Below are positions 39,085 through 48,426 of a DNA stretch of 64,000 nucleotides, in pieces (position 1 is the first letter of the stretch; each line of letters begins with the position of its first letter). The position numbers and the translations under genes were made by a program. The DNA is taken from positions 7,378,001 through 7,442,000 of the forward strand of contig NZ_CP134609.1 of the NCBI RefSeq assembly GCF_031844705.1, in the 5' to 3' direction. Source of the DNA: Streptomyces sp. ITFR-16. GTDB taxonomy: Bacteria > Actinomycetota > Actinomycetes > Streptomycetales > Streptomycetaceae. Under the pieces are notes generated by a model. The model ran no database searches. It was given only the letters and a program-made list of their open reading frames with translations, and was not told the DNA's origin.

Positions 39085-41409
39085 TCAGGCGGCCGGCTCG
39101 ATGGTCACCTTGACGTGCTTCATGATGGGCTGGTCGCTCTGGGTGCTGTAGTCGTCGAGCGCGCACAGCACGTTCATCTCGGGCATGTAGCCGGCCGCGC
39201 AGCCCCGGGGGATGTCGTAGGGGATCGCGAGATAGCCCGCCAGGGACCGCAGGCTGCCGTCCCTCGCGGTGCTCGTGATGTCGACGGGGCCGAGGTCGGC
39301 GATGCCGCGTTCGCGCATGTCGGCCCGGTTCATGAAGACGAGCGTGCGCAGGTTCTTGATGCCCCGGTAGCGGTCGTTGTCGGAGTAGATGGTGGTGTTC
39401 CACTGGTCGTGGGAGCGCATGGTGCCGAGCGCCAGCGTGCCGGCGGCGGGCACGACATCGGGCAGGGCGGCGGCGGAGAACTCGGCGCGCCCCGACGGCG
39501 TGAGGAAGACCAGCTCGCGGGCGGGCTGCTTGATACGGAAACCGAGCGGCAGGCGCACCCGGCGGTTGAAGTCCTCGAAGCCGTCGAGCGCCCGGGCCAT
39601 GGTGTCCCGGATGCGGTCGTAGTCCTCGATGTACCAGTGCCAGGGCGTCTCGCTGTCGGGGAGCGCGGCCTGCGCCATGCCGGCGACGATCGCGGGCTCC
39701 GACAGCAGGTGCGGCGAGGCGGGGCGCTTCATCCCGATCGAGAGGTGGACCATGCTCATCGAGTCCTCGACCGATGTGCTCTGGATTCCCTTGCGCTGAT
39801 GGTCCTTCTCGGTCCGGCCCAGGCACGGGAGGATGAGGGCGCGCCGGCCGTGGACGACATGGCTGCGGTTCAGCTTGGTGCTCACCTGGACGGTCAGGTC
39901 GCAGGCGCGCAGCGCCTCGAAGGTGAGCGGGGTGTCGGGCGCCGCGAGCGCGAAGTTGCCGCCCATCGCGACGAACACCTTCACCTCGCCCGCGAGCATC
40001 GCCCGGATGGTGCTGACGGTGTCCTTGCCGTGCTCCCGGGGCGGCTCGATGCCGCAGGCGTCCGCGAGCCGGTCCAGGAACGCGTCGCCGGGGCGGTGGT
40101 CGATACCGCAGGTGCGGTTGCCCTGGACGTTGCTGTGGCCGCGCACGGGGGAGGGGCCCGCCCCCTCCCGCCCCAGATTGCCGCGGAGCAGCAGCAGATT
40201 GACGATCTCGCGCACGGTGTCGACGCCGTGTTCGTGCTGGGTCAGCCCCAGGCACCAGCTGACGATCGAGCGGTCCGCCTCGCAGTAGACCCGCGCCGCC
40301 TCCAGGATGTCGGCGCGGCTCAGACCGGACTGGCGCTCGATCTCCTCCCACTCCGTGGCCTCGCACACCGCGCGGTACTCCTCGAAGCCGGCGGTGTGGC
40401 GGTCGATGAACTCCCGGTCCAGGGCCTTGGGGTCGGAGACCGACTGTTCCAGGACGGCCTTGGCCATGCCGCGCAGGAGGGCCATGTCGCCGCCGATGCG
40501 CACCTGGAGGTTCAGGGAGCTGGTCCTCGTCGTCTTGAACAGGGCCATGTCCACGAAGTCGTGCGGCACGATCGTGCGGGTCGCGGCGGCCTCGACCAGC
40601 GGATTGACATGCACGATGCGGGCGCCCCGGTCGTGCGCCTCGGCGAGGGCGGTGAGCATCCGGGGTGCGTTGGAGGCGGCGTTGACCCCCAGGATGAACA
40701 GCGCGTCGGCGGACTCCCAGTCCTTGAGGTCGACGGTCCCCTTGCCGGTGCCCAGGGACGCCTGGAGGGCCCGGCCGCTCGCCTCGTGACACATGTTGGA
40801 ACAGTCCGGCAGGTTGTTCGTGCCCAGCTCACGGGCCATCAGCTGGTACAGGAAGGTGGCCTCGTTGCCGAGCCGCCCGGAGGTGTAGAACGACGCCCGG
40901 TTCGGGTCGTCCAGCTCCCGCAGCGTCCGCCCGACCAGCTCGAACGCGTCCTTCCAGCTGATCGGCACGTAGTGGTCGGACTCGGCGTCGTACACCATCG
41001 GTTCGGTGAGCCGGCCCTGGTTCTCCAGGTCGTAGTCGCTCCACCCGGCCAGCTCGGTCACCGAGTGGGCGGCGAAGAACTCCCGCCCGACCCGCTTGCG
41101 GGTCATCTCCCAGGTGACGTGCTTGATGCCGTTCTCGCAGATGTCCAGGCGCAGCCCCTTGGTGTCGTCGGGCCACGCGCACCCGGGGCAGTCGAACCCG
41201 GTGTTCTCGTGGTTCATCCGCATGATCGCCCGGGGACCGTCCACCAGCTCGCGCTCGCGCACCAGGAAGCCGCTCACGCTCTTGGCCGCACCCCAGCCCG
41301 CCGCGGGATGGTGGTAGGGGCGGAACTCCGGAGCGCCCTGCGGGACGGGTCCCACCCGGGACTCGGGGTGCTCCCTGCGGTCCTTGTCACCGTCACCGTC
41401 GGCAGTCAC
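39085..41409 (-). CDS. Molybdopterin oxidoreductase, FdhF/YdeP family
   Basis: The 774-residue protein starts at GTG 41409. It has the family's P-A-A-G-W-G-A near residue 36 and [10 protein letters not shown] near 72. The long molybdopterin domain contains [19 protein letters not shown] and [10 protein letters not shown]. The C-terminal dinucleotide-binding domain includes [10 protein letters not shown]. Only a CxxC pair is present at the N-terminus rather than the four-cysteine cluster motif of classical formate dehydrogenase. Members are annotated as formate-dehydrogenase-like, but the substrate is not established. No FdhD or electron-transfer partner lies nearby. Confidence 0.9.
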   Translation of the reverse strand: MTADGDGDKDRREHPESRVGPVPQGAPEFRPYHHPAAGWGAAKSVSGFLVRERELVDGPRAIMRMNHENTGFDCPGCAWPDDTKGLRLDICENGIKHVTWEMTRKRVGREFFAAHSVTELAGWSDYDLENQGRLTEPMVYDAESDHYVPISWKDAFELVGRTLRELDDPNRASFYTSGRLGNEATFLYQLMARELGTNNLPDCSNMCHEASGRALQASLGTGKGTVDLKDWESADALFILGVNAASNAPRMLTALAEAHDRGARIVHVNPLVEAAATRTIVPHDFVDMALFKTTRTSSLNLQVRIGGDMALLRGMAKAVLEQSVSDPKALDREFIDRHTAGFEEYRAVCEATEWEEIERQSGLSRADILEAARVYCEADRSIVSWCLGLTQHEHGVDTVREIVNLLLLRGNLGREGAGPSPVRGHSNVQGNRTCGIDHRPGDAFLDRLADACGIEPPREHGKDTVSTIRAMLAGEVKVFVAMGGNFALAAPDTPLTFEALRACDLTVQVSTKLNRSHVVHGRRALILPCLGRTEKDHQRKGIQSTSVEDSMSMVHLSIGMKRPASPHLLSEPAIVAGMAQAALPDSETPWHWYIEDYDRIRDTMARALDGFEDFNRRVRLPLGFRIKQPARELVFLTPSGRAEFSAAALPDVVPAAGTLALGTMRSHDQWNTTIYSDNDRYRGIKNLRTLVFMNRADMRERGIADLGPVDITSTARDGSLRSLAGYLAIPYDIPRGCAAGYMPEMNVLCALDDYSTQSDQPIMKHVKVTIEPAA

Positions 41410-41566
41410 GTTTCTCAACCCCTCGGCCCTTCGGGCATGGCGGGAAAACGATGCTCCCTGGCAGGCTATGTCCGTCGTGAGGGGCCCGCCACCGGGCTTC
41501 CGAAGCCGCTGCCGCGCCCGTTCCGTGCCGTGGCGGCGGCCCCGGAATCGCGTTGTACTTCCCTGC

Positions 41567-42202
41567 ATGAAGCGCCTGCTGCCGTTCTCCGCCGTCACCC
41601 GGCTCGCCGCCTCAGTGGCCGTCGGGGCGGTGACCGGCGTGGTCGTCGGCGCGCTGACCACCACCGCGCTGGGCCTCCTGGCCGGCATCGCCATGGTGGA
41701 GACCGCCTTCGTCGTGGCCGGGTGGCTCGCCCTGTGGCCCATGGACGCCGCCCGTACGCACCACCACGCCCGGCGTGACGAGTTCCGTCCGGTCACCGAG
41801 GAGCTGGCCGTCGTCGGATCGGCCCTGTGCGGGCTGGTGGGCATCGTGCTGCTGCTCGTGCTCGGCCGCTCGGACCTGGGCCACGCGGCGGCAGCCACGG
41901 CGCTCTGCGGGGTCTTCATGGCCTGGGCGGCGCTCCATCTGATGTACGCCACCCGCTACGCGTACCTCTACTACCGGGACCCGGAGGGCGGCATCGACTT
42001 CAATTCCGCCGCCCGGCCCAGGTACATCGACTTCCTCTACTTCAGTTACAACCTCGGCATGACCTACCAGGTCTCCGACACCAACGTCTCCGACTCGGCG
42101 TTCCGCGCGATCGTCCTGCGGCACTGCCTGCTGTCCTATGTGTTCGGCGCCAGCATCCTGGCCACCACCATCAACCTCGTCGCCGGAATCGTCACCGGCT
42201 GA
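41567..42202 (+). CDS. DUF1345 family membrane protein
   Basis: The 211-residue protein has about five hydrophobic helices and the DUF1345 hallmarks [33 protein letters not shown] and a helical end [12 protein letters not shown]. Function is unknown in the family. The 157 bp between it and the divergent oxidoreductase should contain both promoters; no clear boxes are seen. Confidence 0.82.
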   Translation: MKRLLPFSAVTRLAASVAVGAVTGVVVGALTTTALGLLAGIAMVETAFVVAGWLALWPMDAARTHHHARRDEFRPVTEELAVVGSALCGLVGIVLLLVLGRSDLGHAAAATALCGVFMAWAALHLMYATRYAYLYYRDPEGGIDFNSAARPRYIDFLYFSYNLGMTYQVSDTNVSDSAFRAIVLRHCLLSYVFGASILATTINLVAGIVTG

Positions 42203-42259
42203 GACGGGCAACGATCGGCGCTTGACCTCAACCCGACTTGAGGTCGAAGGATGGCGTCC

Positions 42260-42664
42260 ATGACTACGCAGCCTGCGGCGCACGCCGCAGACATCGAAGC
42301 GATCAACCAGCTCGTCGCCACCGTCGAGCACGCCCAGCGGAACAAGGACCCGGAGGAGTTCATCGGCCTGTTCCACCCCGACGCGATCTGGACCACGGGG
42401 CACGGCAAGGTGCTCATCGGACTCGATGCGATCGCGGAGTTCACCCGGGCGGTGCTGCCCGCCTCGAACTGGGACGGTGAGGTCACCTACGAGGCGGTCC
42501 ATGTCTTCTTCATCCGCCCGGACGTCGCGGCGGTCAAGGTCCGCCAGCGCTACCGGGCCCCGGAGACGGAGGCGGAAGGGGCACCGCTCTATGTGGTCTC
42601 CCGGCAGGACGACGGCCGCTGGCTGCTCACCGCCTGCCAGAACACGGAGGTCGTCGCCGCCTGA
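42260..42664 (+). CDS. SgcJ/EcaC-type SnoaL-like protein
   Basis: The 134-residue product has the NTF2-like fold pattern: an initial helix (D-I-E-A-I-N-Q-L-V), F-I-G-L-F-H-P-D-A-I-W-T-T-G near 41-54, G-L-D-A-I-A-E-F-T, and a closing strand W-L-L-T-A-C-Q-N-T-E. Proteins of this family include small enzymes and binding proteins; no specific reaction can be assigned. The ATG at 42260 is preferred over that at 42251, because AAGGA is eight bases before the former but overlaps the latter. A perfect 13-bp terminator follows. Confidence 0.8.
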   Translation: MTTQPAAHAADIEAINQLVATVEHAQRNKDPEEFIGLFHPDAIWTTGHGKVLIGLDAIAEFTRAVLPASNWDGEVTYEAVHVFFIRPDVAAVKVRQRYRAPETEAEGAPLYVVSRQDDGRWLLTACQNTEVVAA

Positions 42665-42697
42665 GGGCTGTCCCGCCAGGAATTGCGGGACAGCCCT
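42664..42697 (+). terminator. Terminator after the SnoaL-like gene
   Basis: AGGGCTGTCCCGC (42664-42676) pairs perfectly with GCGGGACAGCCCT (42685-42697) around an 8-base loop. The hairpin begins at the last base of the stop codon. Confidence 0.85.
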
Positions 42698-42820
42698 TGG
42701 GGAGTGCCGTCGAGCCGGCGTCTGCCGCTTCGGGCAACGACGCCGGTTCGACGGCACGCCCCGGCCGCCTGCGGACCGGACATATTGCCGCTCCCTGGTC
42801 TCCGGGCGATGCTTGTGGGC

Positions 42821-43579
42821 ATGGCTGACCACGCCGGCCCCGAGCCCGTCGCGGCTGTCCGTCGCGCGCTCCGCCTGCTGGAGGCCGCCGGATCGCACGG
42901 CGGCCAGGCCACCGCGCAGCAGCTCGCCCGCGAGGCCGGACTTCCCCCGGTCACGGTGAACGAGCTGCTGCCCATGCTGGTCCAGGACGGGTACCTGACG
43001 GAGCTGGGCGACGGCACGTATGTGCTCGCCGAGCGGGAGTCCCCGCCGGGCGCCCAGCACGGCCGCGAGCTGCTGGCCCGGGTCCGCCCCCTCATGACCG
43101 CCCTGCGGAACGACCTCGCGTCGGCCGTCTATCTGACGCTGTACGAGGACGGGGAGATCCGGGTCCTGGAGATCGTCGACAGCGCGCGGGCCCCCCGGGT
43201 GGACCTCTGGGTGGGCTTCGAGGACGCCGGGCACGCCACGGCCCTCGGCAAGAGCGTGCTGCGGGAGCTGGACGAGGAGGCCCGCGCCGACTATCTCTCG
43301 CGCCACTCCCTGACCGGCCTCACGCCCCGGACCATCACGCACCGGGAAGAGCTCATCCAGGAGCTGGACGCCGCACCGGCGGCGCCGCTCGTCATGGACC
43401 GCGAGGAGTACGCGCGCGGGACGACCTGCATCGCGGTGCCCGTGTACCGGGGCGAGCAGATCGGCTCCCTCGGGATCTCCTTCCGGTCGGACCGGATGTA
43501 CCGCACCAGCCGGGTCCGCAAGGGGCTGCTCTCGTCTGCCATCCGCGTGTCCAGGGGCCTGTCGCTGCCTCCCGACTGA
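42821..43579 (+). CDS. IclR-family transcriptional regulator
   Basis: The 252-residue protein has an N-terminal winged-helix (A-V-R-R-A-L-R-L-L-E at about 11-20; helix-turn-helix T-A-Q-Q-L-A-R-E-A-G-L-P-P-V-T-V) and a GAF-like ligand domain. The IclR signature appears as G-H-A-T-A-L-G-K-S-V-L near 137-147, and G-T-T-C-I-A-V-P-V-Y near 211-220. The ligand and targets are unknown, and no metabolic operon is adjacent. An in-frame ATG at 42809 would add four residues. Neither start has a strong RBS. Confidence 0.86.
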   Translation: MADHAGPEPVAAVRRALRLLEAAGSHGGQATAQQLAREAGLPPVTVNELLPMLVQDGYLTELGDGTYVLAERESPPGAQHGRELLARVRPLMTALRNDLASAVYLTLYEDGEIRVLEIVDSARAPRVDLWVGFEDAGHATALGKSVLRELDEEARADYLSRHSLTGLTPRTITHREELIQELDAAPAAPLVMDREEYARGTTCIAVPVYRGEQIGSLGISFRSDRMYRTSRVRKGLLSSAIRVSRGLSLPPD

Positions 43580-43704
43580 GCCGTCCGGAACGGCCCGGCC
43601 CGGCGCTCCTGGTATTCGTTCCGCCAGGCAACTACTTCCTCATGGGAAAGTGCATGCCATGATGGCAAGGACAGGCTTCCCCTTGCCCGGAAGGTGCACC
43701 ACCC

Positions 43705-44211
43705 ATGCCGAGGAACGAGAGCGTCACGGAGTCCGCCCCGCAGGACCAGGGGATGTCGGCCCAGGCCGCGATCCGGGCGCTGGCGTCCGTCGAGACGGCC
43801 AGGAAGGGGCCCGGACGGGTTGCGTACCCGTGGTGGTACGGCCCGCTGGCCGCTCTGGCGGTGGCGGCGGCCGTCGTCGTGGTCGGCGTCCGGCTCACCG
43901 GCGCGGACCACCCGGGCCGGGTGTGGGCGGGCGCCGCCGTCGTCTGGGGCATCGCCCTGCTCCTCATGCGCACCCGCAGCCGCGCCACCGGGGTCCGGCT
44001 GCGATTCTCCGCCCACTTCCGCCGCGTCGGCGCGGCGCACCTGCTCGTCCACCTCGCCGCGACCGGCGCGGCCTGGGCCCTGTGCGCCCTGCTCGGGGCG
44101 GGCGGGACCCTCACCACGGCGGTCGTGGCCCTGGTGGCGGGACTCGGCGCCTGGGCCAGGGTCGCCGCACGCAACAGCAGGATCCGGCGCGGACTCGGGG
44201 GACACGCGTGA
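43705..44211 (+). CDS. Membrane protein, four hydrophobic segments, paired with a MarR-like regulator
   Basis: The 168-residue protein has a ~40-residue soluble N-terminus. Hydrophobic segments follow at about 45-66, 71-88, 105-127 and 130-152, ending in a basic tail (R-N-S-R-I-R-R). I do not recognise a named family. Its TGA overlaps the GTG of the winged-helix gene (GTGA). This membrane-protein/regulator pairing recurs in actinobacteria, and the regulator probably controls this gene. Confidence 0.65.
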   Translation: MPRNESVTESAPQDQGMSAQAAIRALASVETARKGPGRVAYPWWYGPLAALAVAAAVVVVGVRLTGADHPGRVWAGAAVVWGIALLLMRTRSRATGVRLRFSAHFRRVGAAHLLVHLAATGAAWALCALLGAGGTLTTAVVALVAGLGAWARVAARNSRIRRGLGGHA

Positions 44212-44567
44212 GCGCCGACGGCGACAGAGCCGCGTCCCCGGCCCTCGACGAGGCCATCCACCACCCAAGCCGGCTGGCGGTCTCCGCGTTCCTCTCCGCG
44301 TGCGCCGAGGCCGATTTCGCGACGGTACGCGACCGCTGCGGCCTGTCCGACTCGGCGCTGAGCAAGATCGCCACGGCGCTGGAGGCCGCCGGCTACGTAC
44401 AGATCCGCAAGGGCCACGTCGGGCGGCGTCCCCGCACCTGGCTCTCGCTCACTCCCGCCGGGCGCGACGCGCTGGACCGCCATGTCGCCGCCCTCCAGCA
44501 GATCGCCGAGGCGGCCCGCGGCGCGGGCGCGGCGGTCACGGAAGAGGCCGACGGCGCCACGGGCTGA
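44208..44567 (+). CDS. Winged-helix (MarR/ArsR-like) transcriptional regulator
   Basis: The 119-residue protein starts at a GTG overlapping the membrane-protein stop. A typical winged helix is visible: I-H-H-P-S-R-L-A-V-S-A-F-L (about 17-29), recognition helix L-S-D-S-A-L-S-K-I-A-T-A-L-E-A-A-G-Y-V, wing K-G-H-V-G-R-R-P-R-T-W-L-S-L-T-P-A-G. This matches the DUF1648-associated MarR-like group often encoded with small membrane proteins. No metal-binding cysteines are present. Its target is probably its own operon. Confidence 0.82.
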   Translation: MSADGDRAASPALDEAIHHPSRLAVSAFLSACAEADFATVRDRCGLSDSALSKIATALEAAGYVQIRKGHVGRRPRTWLSLTPAGRDALDRHVAALQQIAEAARGAGAAVTEEADGATG

Positions 44568-44581
44568 CCGGCCGCACCCCG

Positions 44582-45550
44582 TCAGCCCAGCCGGGTCAGG
44601 TCCGGCCGCAGCCGCTGCCAGACCGGGTGCCGCAGCCGCCCGGCGGCGGTCCACTCCGACGCGGTCACCTCCGCGACGAGCCGGGGCTCGACCCAGTGGG
44701 CGCCGGCCACGTCGACCGGGTCGACGAACGGCGGTGTCCGGCGCCCGATCACCGTCAGATAGGCCTTGAGCTCACCGAGTTCGATCTCGGACATCCCCGA
44801 GCCCACGGACCCCGCGTACCGCAGTCCCTCCGGACCCTCCAGGCCGACGAGCACCGCTCCCGGGACCCCCTCGGGCGCACCCTTGCGCTGGGTCCAGCCA
44901 CCGATGATCACATCAAGCGTCTCGACCCGCTTGGTCTTGCGCCAGTGGGGTGAGCGCAGGCCCGGGGTGTACGGGGAGGAGAGCCGCTTGGCGACCACGC
45001 CCTCCAGGCCCCCGCTCACCACGGCGTCCCAGGCCCGCGCCCCGCTGCCGTGCACATACGACGGCACCGACCAGTGCGGACCGGCCAGGGCCAGCCCGGA
45101 CAGGGCCAGGCGGCGTTCCTCGTACGGAAGAGCGGTCAGCGGGCGGCCGTCGAGGAACATCACGTCGAACACGATCAGATGGGCGGGGAAGTCCAGCGCG
45201 AGGCGTGCCGCACGCCGTTGGTTGATGATGCCCATCCGGCGCTGGAGCCGGCCGAAGTCGGACCTCCCGGACGCGTCCAGGGCCACGATCTCGCCGTCCA
45301 GGACGACCCCGTGGCCGCGCAGCACGTCGCCCAGCGCGTGCAGCTCCGGGTAGGTCGGGGTGACGTCGTTGCCGGCCCGTGAGGTCAGCCGCAGGGTGCC
45401 GTCCCCCGCCGTGGTCACCACACAGCGGGCCCCGTCCCACTTGGCCTCGAACGCCCACTCCGCGTCCGGCACGGGCAGCGGGCCCGGCACGGCCAGCATC
45501 GGCGCGATCGGCGACGGCGCCCCGGAGGCGTCCGCGTGATTCGGGGTCAT
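44582..45550 (-). CDS. ATP-dependent DNA ligase, LigC type
   Basis: The 322-residue protein has the nucleotidyltransferase lysine in E-A-K-W-D-G-A-R (K near residue 38), D-G-E-I-V near 94, F-D-V-M-F-L-D-G near 124, E-G-V-V-A-K-R near 189 and W-R-K-T-K near 209. An OB-fold domain follows. It lacks the polymerase and nuclease domains of LigD, so it resembles stand-alone LigC repair ligases. No Ku gene is present in the window. The start ATG at 45550 is supported by the usual short lead before I-A-P-M-L-A. Confidence 0.9.
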   Translation of the reverse strand: MTPNHADASGAPSPIAPMLAVPGPLPVPDAEWAFEAKWDGARCVVTTAGDGTLRLTSRAGNDVTPTYPELHALGDVLRGHGVVLDGEIVALDASGRSDFGRLQRRMGIINQRRAARLALDFPAHLIVFDVMFLDGRPLTALPYEERRLALSGLALAGPHWSVPSYVHGSGARAWDAVVSGGLEGVVAKRLSSPYTPGLRSPHWRKTKRVETLDVIIGGWTQRKGAPEGVPGAVLVGLEGPEGLRYAGSVGSGMSEIELGELKAYLTVIGRRTPPFVDPVDVAGAHWVEPRLVAEVTASEWTAAGRLRHPVWQRLRPDLTRLG

Positions 45551-45652
45551 AGCACCGATGATCGAACGGCCGGCGGATCTTCGCAGTCCGGGCCTGCGGG
45601 CGACTTGCGCAGCCGGGGTCCGCGGGCCGGGCGGATGTGGCACAGTCGGGCC

Positions 45653-47329
45653 GTGGATGCACTGCGGCCCCGGGACCCCGCGCGAATAGGCGCCTACGAG
45701 CTGCTTGCCCGCCTCGGCGCGGGCGGCATGGGGGAGGTGTTTCTCGGCCGGTCACCGGGGGGCCGGCTGGTGGCCGTGAAGGTCATCCGCGACGAGATCA
45801 GCGAGCACCCCGAGGCGCTGGCCCGCTTCCGACGGGAGGTCGCGACCGTCGAGACCGTGCGCAGCGCGTACACGGCGCAGCTGATCGAGGCCTCGCTCGG
45901 CACGTCCCCCTACTGGCTGGCCACCGAGTACGTCGCGGGGCCCACCCTGCGCGGCGCGGTGGGGGAGCACGGCCCCTTCCCGCCGGACAGCGCGCTGCGG
46001 CTGCTCGCGGCCCTGGCCGAGGGGCTCGCCGCGGTCCATGTCCACGGCGTCACGCACCGGGATCTCAAGCCGCAGAACGTCATCCTCTCGCCGCAGGGCC
46101 CGCAGCTGATCGACTTCGGGATCGCCCGGGGCCTCGGACAGACGGCTCTCACCAAGGACGGGACGGCGCCGGGCACACCCGGATACGCGGCCCCCGAGGT
46201 GCTCCTGCGCAACGAGACCGGCCCGGCGGCGGACGTCTTCGCGCTGGGTGCGACGCTCGCGTACACGGCCACGGGCCGCCCCCCGTTCGGTACGGGTGAG
46301 GAGGCGGCGGTGAGCTTCCGGACGGTGTACGAGGACATCGACGTGGCCGGCGTCCGGCCCGACCTGGCCGCCCTGATCCGCGCGTGCGTCGACAAGGACC
46401 CGGCGCGGCGCCCGGATCCGGCCGCCGTCATCGCCGGATGCGCGGTGGACTCGCCGCTGGCGGCCGACCCGCACTACCGCAGGGTCGCGCACGCCACCGA
46501 GCCCGTGCCCGGTTCCGTTCCGGCCGTCGAGGACGCCCCGCCGGAGACCGTCCTGCTCCCCGAGGCGGGTCCCACCGCACCTCCGGACCGGGACGACCGG
46601 CAGCGGAGTCCGGGCCGGGGGCCCTGGGGGCGTTTCTGGCTCGCGGTGTGCGCGGTCGCCGTCGCCGTGCCGCTGACGGTGTGGCTCCTGCCCGAGGGGG
46701 ATCAGCGGCAGGCCGCCGGCGCCGGCGGTGGGGGAAGCGGCGCGCCCGCTTCCGCCGGGCCCTCGGCCTCCGGCCGCCCGGCAGGCGCCACCCCGGCCGG
46801 GCGGCCGCCGGACCACATCGTGAACGACCGGGACTCCAAGGACCGCTGGGTCCTGTCGGAGGACCCGGTCGAGGCATCGCAGGGCGGCGGTTCATGCGAA
46901 CGGGACCTCCCCGACGCCTTCCCGCCGAGCGGCCTGATGTCCTCCGTCTCGCACACCACGGGCTCGGACACGGCCTCACTGCTGGTGCACACCAAGGGCG
47001 CCGGCAAGGGCAAGCGGCCGGCGCCCTACTACGTGTCGATCGGGGTGCGGCCCCCGCACGAGACCGATCCGGCCACGGGACGGCCGCTCAAGTCCGTGGG
47101 CAAGGGCATCGGTTTCACCAGCAGGCCCGTCGACCTCTACGCCCACTGGAACTCCGGCGGGAGCGTGCGGCTCAGCTACCCCGAGGACTTCCGGGCCCAC
47201 TTCGGCGACCGTGCCGTGGAGGCGATCCCGGTGGGCGACGACCGGGGCGACTGGACCGTGGTGATCTACCACGTCGAGGGCGCGCCCACGAAGTACACCT
47301 CGGTCTCGTGCAACGGGTTCCACGCCTGA
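45653..47329 (+). CDS. Membrane-anchored Ser/Thr protein kinase (PknB type)
   Basis: Starting at GTG 45653 the product has 558 residues. The kinase domain (about 12-270) has G-A-G-G-M-G-E-V-F, the A-V-K-V-I lysine, H-R-D-L-K-P-Q-N, the metal-binding I-D-F-G-I-A-R, and G-T-P-G-Y-A-A-P-E. A proline-rich linker leads to one transmembrane helix (F-W-L-A-V-C-A-V-A-V-A-V-P-L-T-V-W-L-L, about 325-343), a Gly/Ser/Ala-rich spacer, and a ~170-residue outer domain with two cysteines that may form a disulfide. There are no PASTA repeats, so the sensor is of another kind. Upstream in-frame codons (ATG 45635) are possible starts. Confidence 0.9.
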   Translation: MDALRPRDPARIGAYELLARLGAGGMGEVFLGRSPGGRLVAVKVIRDEISEHPEALARFRREVATVETVRSAYTAQLIEASLGTSPYWLATEYVAGPTLRGAVGEHGPFPPDSALRLLAALAEGLAAVHVHGVTHRDLKPQNVILSPQGPQLIDFGIARGLGQTALTKDGTAPGTPGYAAPEVLLRNETGPAADVFALGATLAYTATGRPPFGTGEEAAVSFRTVYEDIDVAGVRPDLAALIRACVDKDPARRPDPAAVIAGCAVDSPLAADPHYRRVAHATEPVPGSVPAVEDAPPETVLLPEAGPTAPPDRDDRQRSPGRGPWGRFWLAVCAVAVAVPLTVWLLPEGDQRQAAGAGGGGSGAPASAGPSASGRPAGATPAGRPPDHIVNDRDSKDRWVLSEDPVEASQGGGSCERDLPDAFPPSGLMSSVSHTTGSDTASLLVHTKGAGKGKRPAPYYVSIGVRPPHETDPATGRPLKSVGKGIGFTSRPVDLYAHWNSGGSVRLSYPEDFRAHFGDRAVEAIPVGDDRGDWTVVIYHVEGAPTKYTSVSCNGFHA

Positions 47330-47361
47330 GCGCGGCGCCGGGATCCGCCCCGGTCCGATGA

Positions 47362-47775
47362 CTACTCGATGACGAGCTCGACGGGGATGTTGCCGCGGGT
47401 CGCGTTCGAGTACGGGCAGACCTGGTGGGCCTGCTCGACCAGCTTGCGGCCGGTGGCCTCGTCGACGCTCTCCGGCAGCTCCACGCGCAGCGTGACCGCG
47501 AGGCCGAAGCCCTCGCCCTGCTTGCCGATGCCCACCTCGCCGGTCACGGCGGCGTCGGTGACGTCGACCTTGGCCTGCCGGCCGACGACGCCCAGCGCGC
47601 TGGCGAAGCACGCGGCGTAACCGGCGGCGAAGAGCTGCTCCGGGTTGGTGCCCTGGCCGTTGCCCCCCATCTCCACCGGCACGGCCAGCTGCAGATCCAG
47701 CTTGCCGTCGCTGCTGACGGCGCGGCCGTCCCGGCCGTGGGTGGCGGTGGCGACGGCGGTGTAGAGCGTGTCCAT
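47362..47775 (-). CDS. ohr: Organic hydroperoxide resistance protein Ohr
   Basis: The 137-residue OsmC/Ohr protein has both peroxidatic motifs: Y-A-A-C-F (Cys56) and V-C-P-Y-S-N-A-T-R-G-N (Cys120). T-N-P-E-Q-L-F-A-A-G-Y is the usual Ohr segment. It reduces fatty-acid and other organic hydroperoxides with lipoyl-protein electrons. It is divergent from the MarR-type gene at 47896, with an operator-like inverted repeat between, which is the standard ohr/ohrR arrangement. Confidence 0.94.
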   Translation of the reverse strand: MDTLYTAVATATHGRDGRAVSSDGKLDLQLAVPVEMGGNGQGTNPEQLFAAGYAACFASALGVVGRQAKVDVTDAAVTGEVGIGKQGEGFGLAVTLRVELPESVDEATGRKLVEQAHQVCPYSNATRGNIPVELVIE

Positions 47776-47845
47776 GGAAATCGTTCCTCTCCGAGGTCCT
47801 GTGCCGACCGCGAGCTGCCGGTCGCTTCTCCTCAAGTAGAGCACA

Positions 47846-47856
47846 CAATTCAATTG
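47846..47856. promoter_or_regulatory. Candidate OhrR operator in the ohr-ohrR divergent region
   Basis: CAATT-C-AATTG is a perfect inverted repeat in an AT-rich stretch that stands out from the GC-rich surroundings. It resembles the TACAATT-AATTGTA core of known OhrR sites and lies 40 bp from the ohrR start and 71 bp from the ohr start. Confidence 0.65.
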
Positions 47857-47895
47857 CACACAATCAAATGGGGTGTGCGGAGCTATGCTGAAGGT

Positions 47896-48384
47896 ATGAC
47901 CGCAACGCCCAGCTCCGCCCGCACGGCCCCGTCCGAGGCCGACTACCTGCGTCTCGACCAGCAGATCTGCTTCTCCCTGAACGCCGCGTCGCGCGCCTTC
48001 GGCAGTGTCTACCGGGTCCTCCTGAAGGACCTCGGGCTCACCTATCCGCAGTACCTGGTGATGCTGGTGCTCTGGGAGCACGGCGAGCTGCCGGTGAAGA
48101 AGCTGGGGGAGCACCTGCGGCTCGACTCCGGCACGCTCTCCCCGCTGCTGAAGCGGCTGGAGGCGGCGGGCCTGGTGCGCCGCGAGCGCAGTGTCGAGGA
48201 CGAGCGCTCGGTGCACGCGCATCTCACGGACGAGGGCACCGCGCTGCGCGAGCGGGCGCTGCTCGTGCCGCGCAGGATCGCCGCCGCGACCGGCTTCGAC
48301 CTCGACGAGATCAGTGAGCTGCGGGACCGCCTGAACCGGCTCACGGCCGCCCTGGACGCATCGGCGGAACAGAGCCCGGCCTGA
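47896..48384 (+). CDS. ohrR: Organic hydroperoxide sensor/repressor OhrR (MarR family)
   Basis: The 162-residue MarR protein has L-D-Q-Q-I-C-F-S-L-N-A-A-S-R at about 19-32. Its single conserved N-terminal cysteine is the peroxide-sensing residue in OhrR. The winged helix is L-G-E-H-L-R-L-D-S-G-T-L-S-P-L-L-K-R-L-E near 76-95, followed by the wing D-E-R-S-V-H-A-H-L-T. It should repress ohr and itself until oxidised by organic peroxides. Confidence 0.92.
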   Translation: MTATPSSARTAPSEADYLRLDQQICFSLNAASRAFGSVYRVLLKDLGLTYPQYLVMLVLWEHGELPVKKLGEHLRLDSGTLSPLLKRLEAAGLVRRERSVEDERSVHAHLTDEGTALRERALLVPRRIAAATGFDLDEISELRDRLNRLTAALDASAEQSPA

Positions 48385-48426
48385 CCGGCCGGCCGCGCGG
48401 TCCCGGTACGCCTTCATCTGCACGGG

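Noticed and set aside
39085-41952. A longer oxidoreductase start at 41952
   Set aside because: The extra residues cross the divergent DUF1345 gene and do not resemble the family; the GTG at 41409 fits the usual N-terminus.
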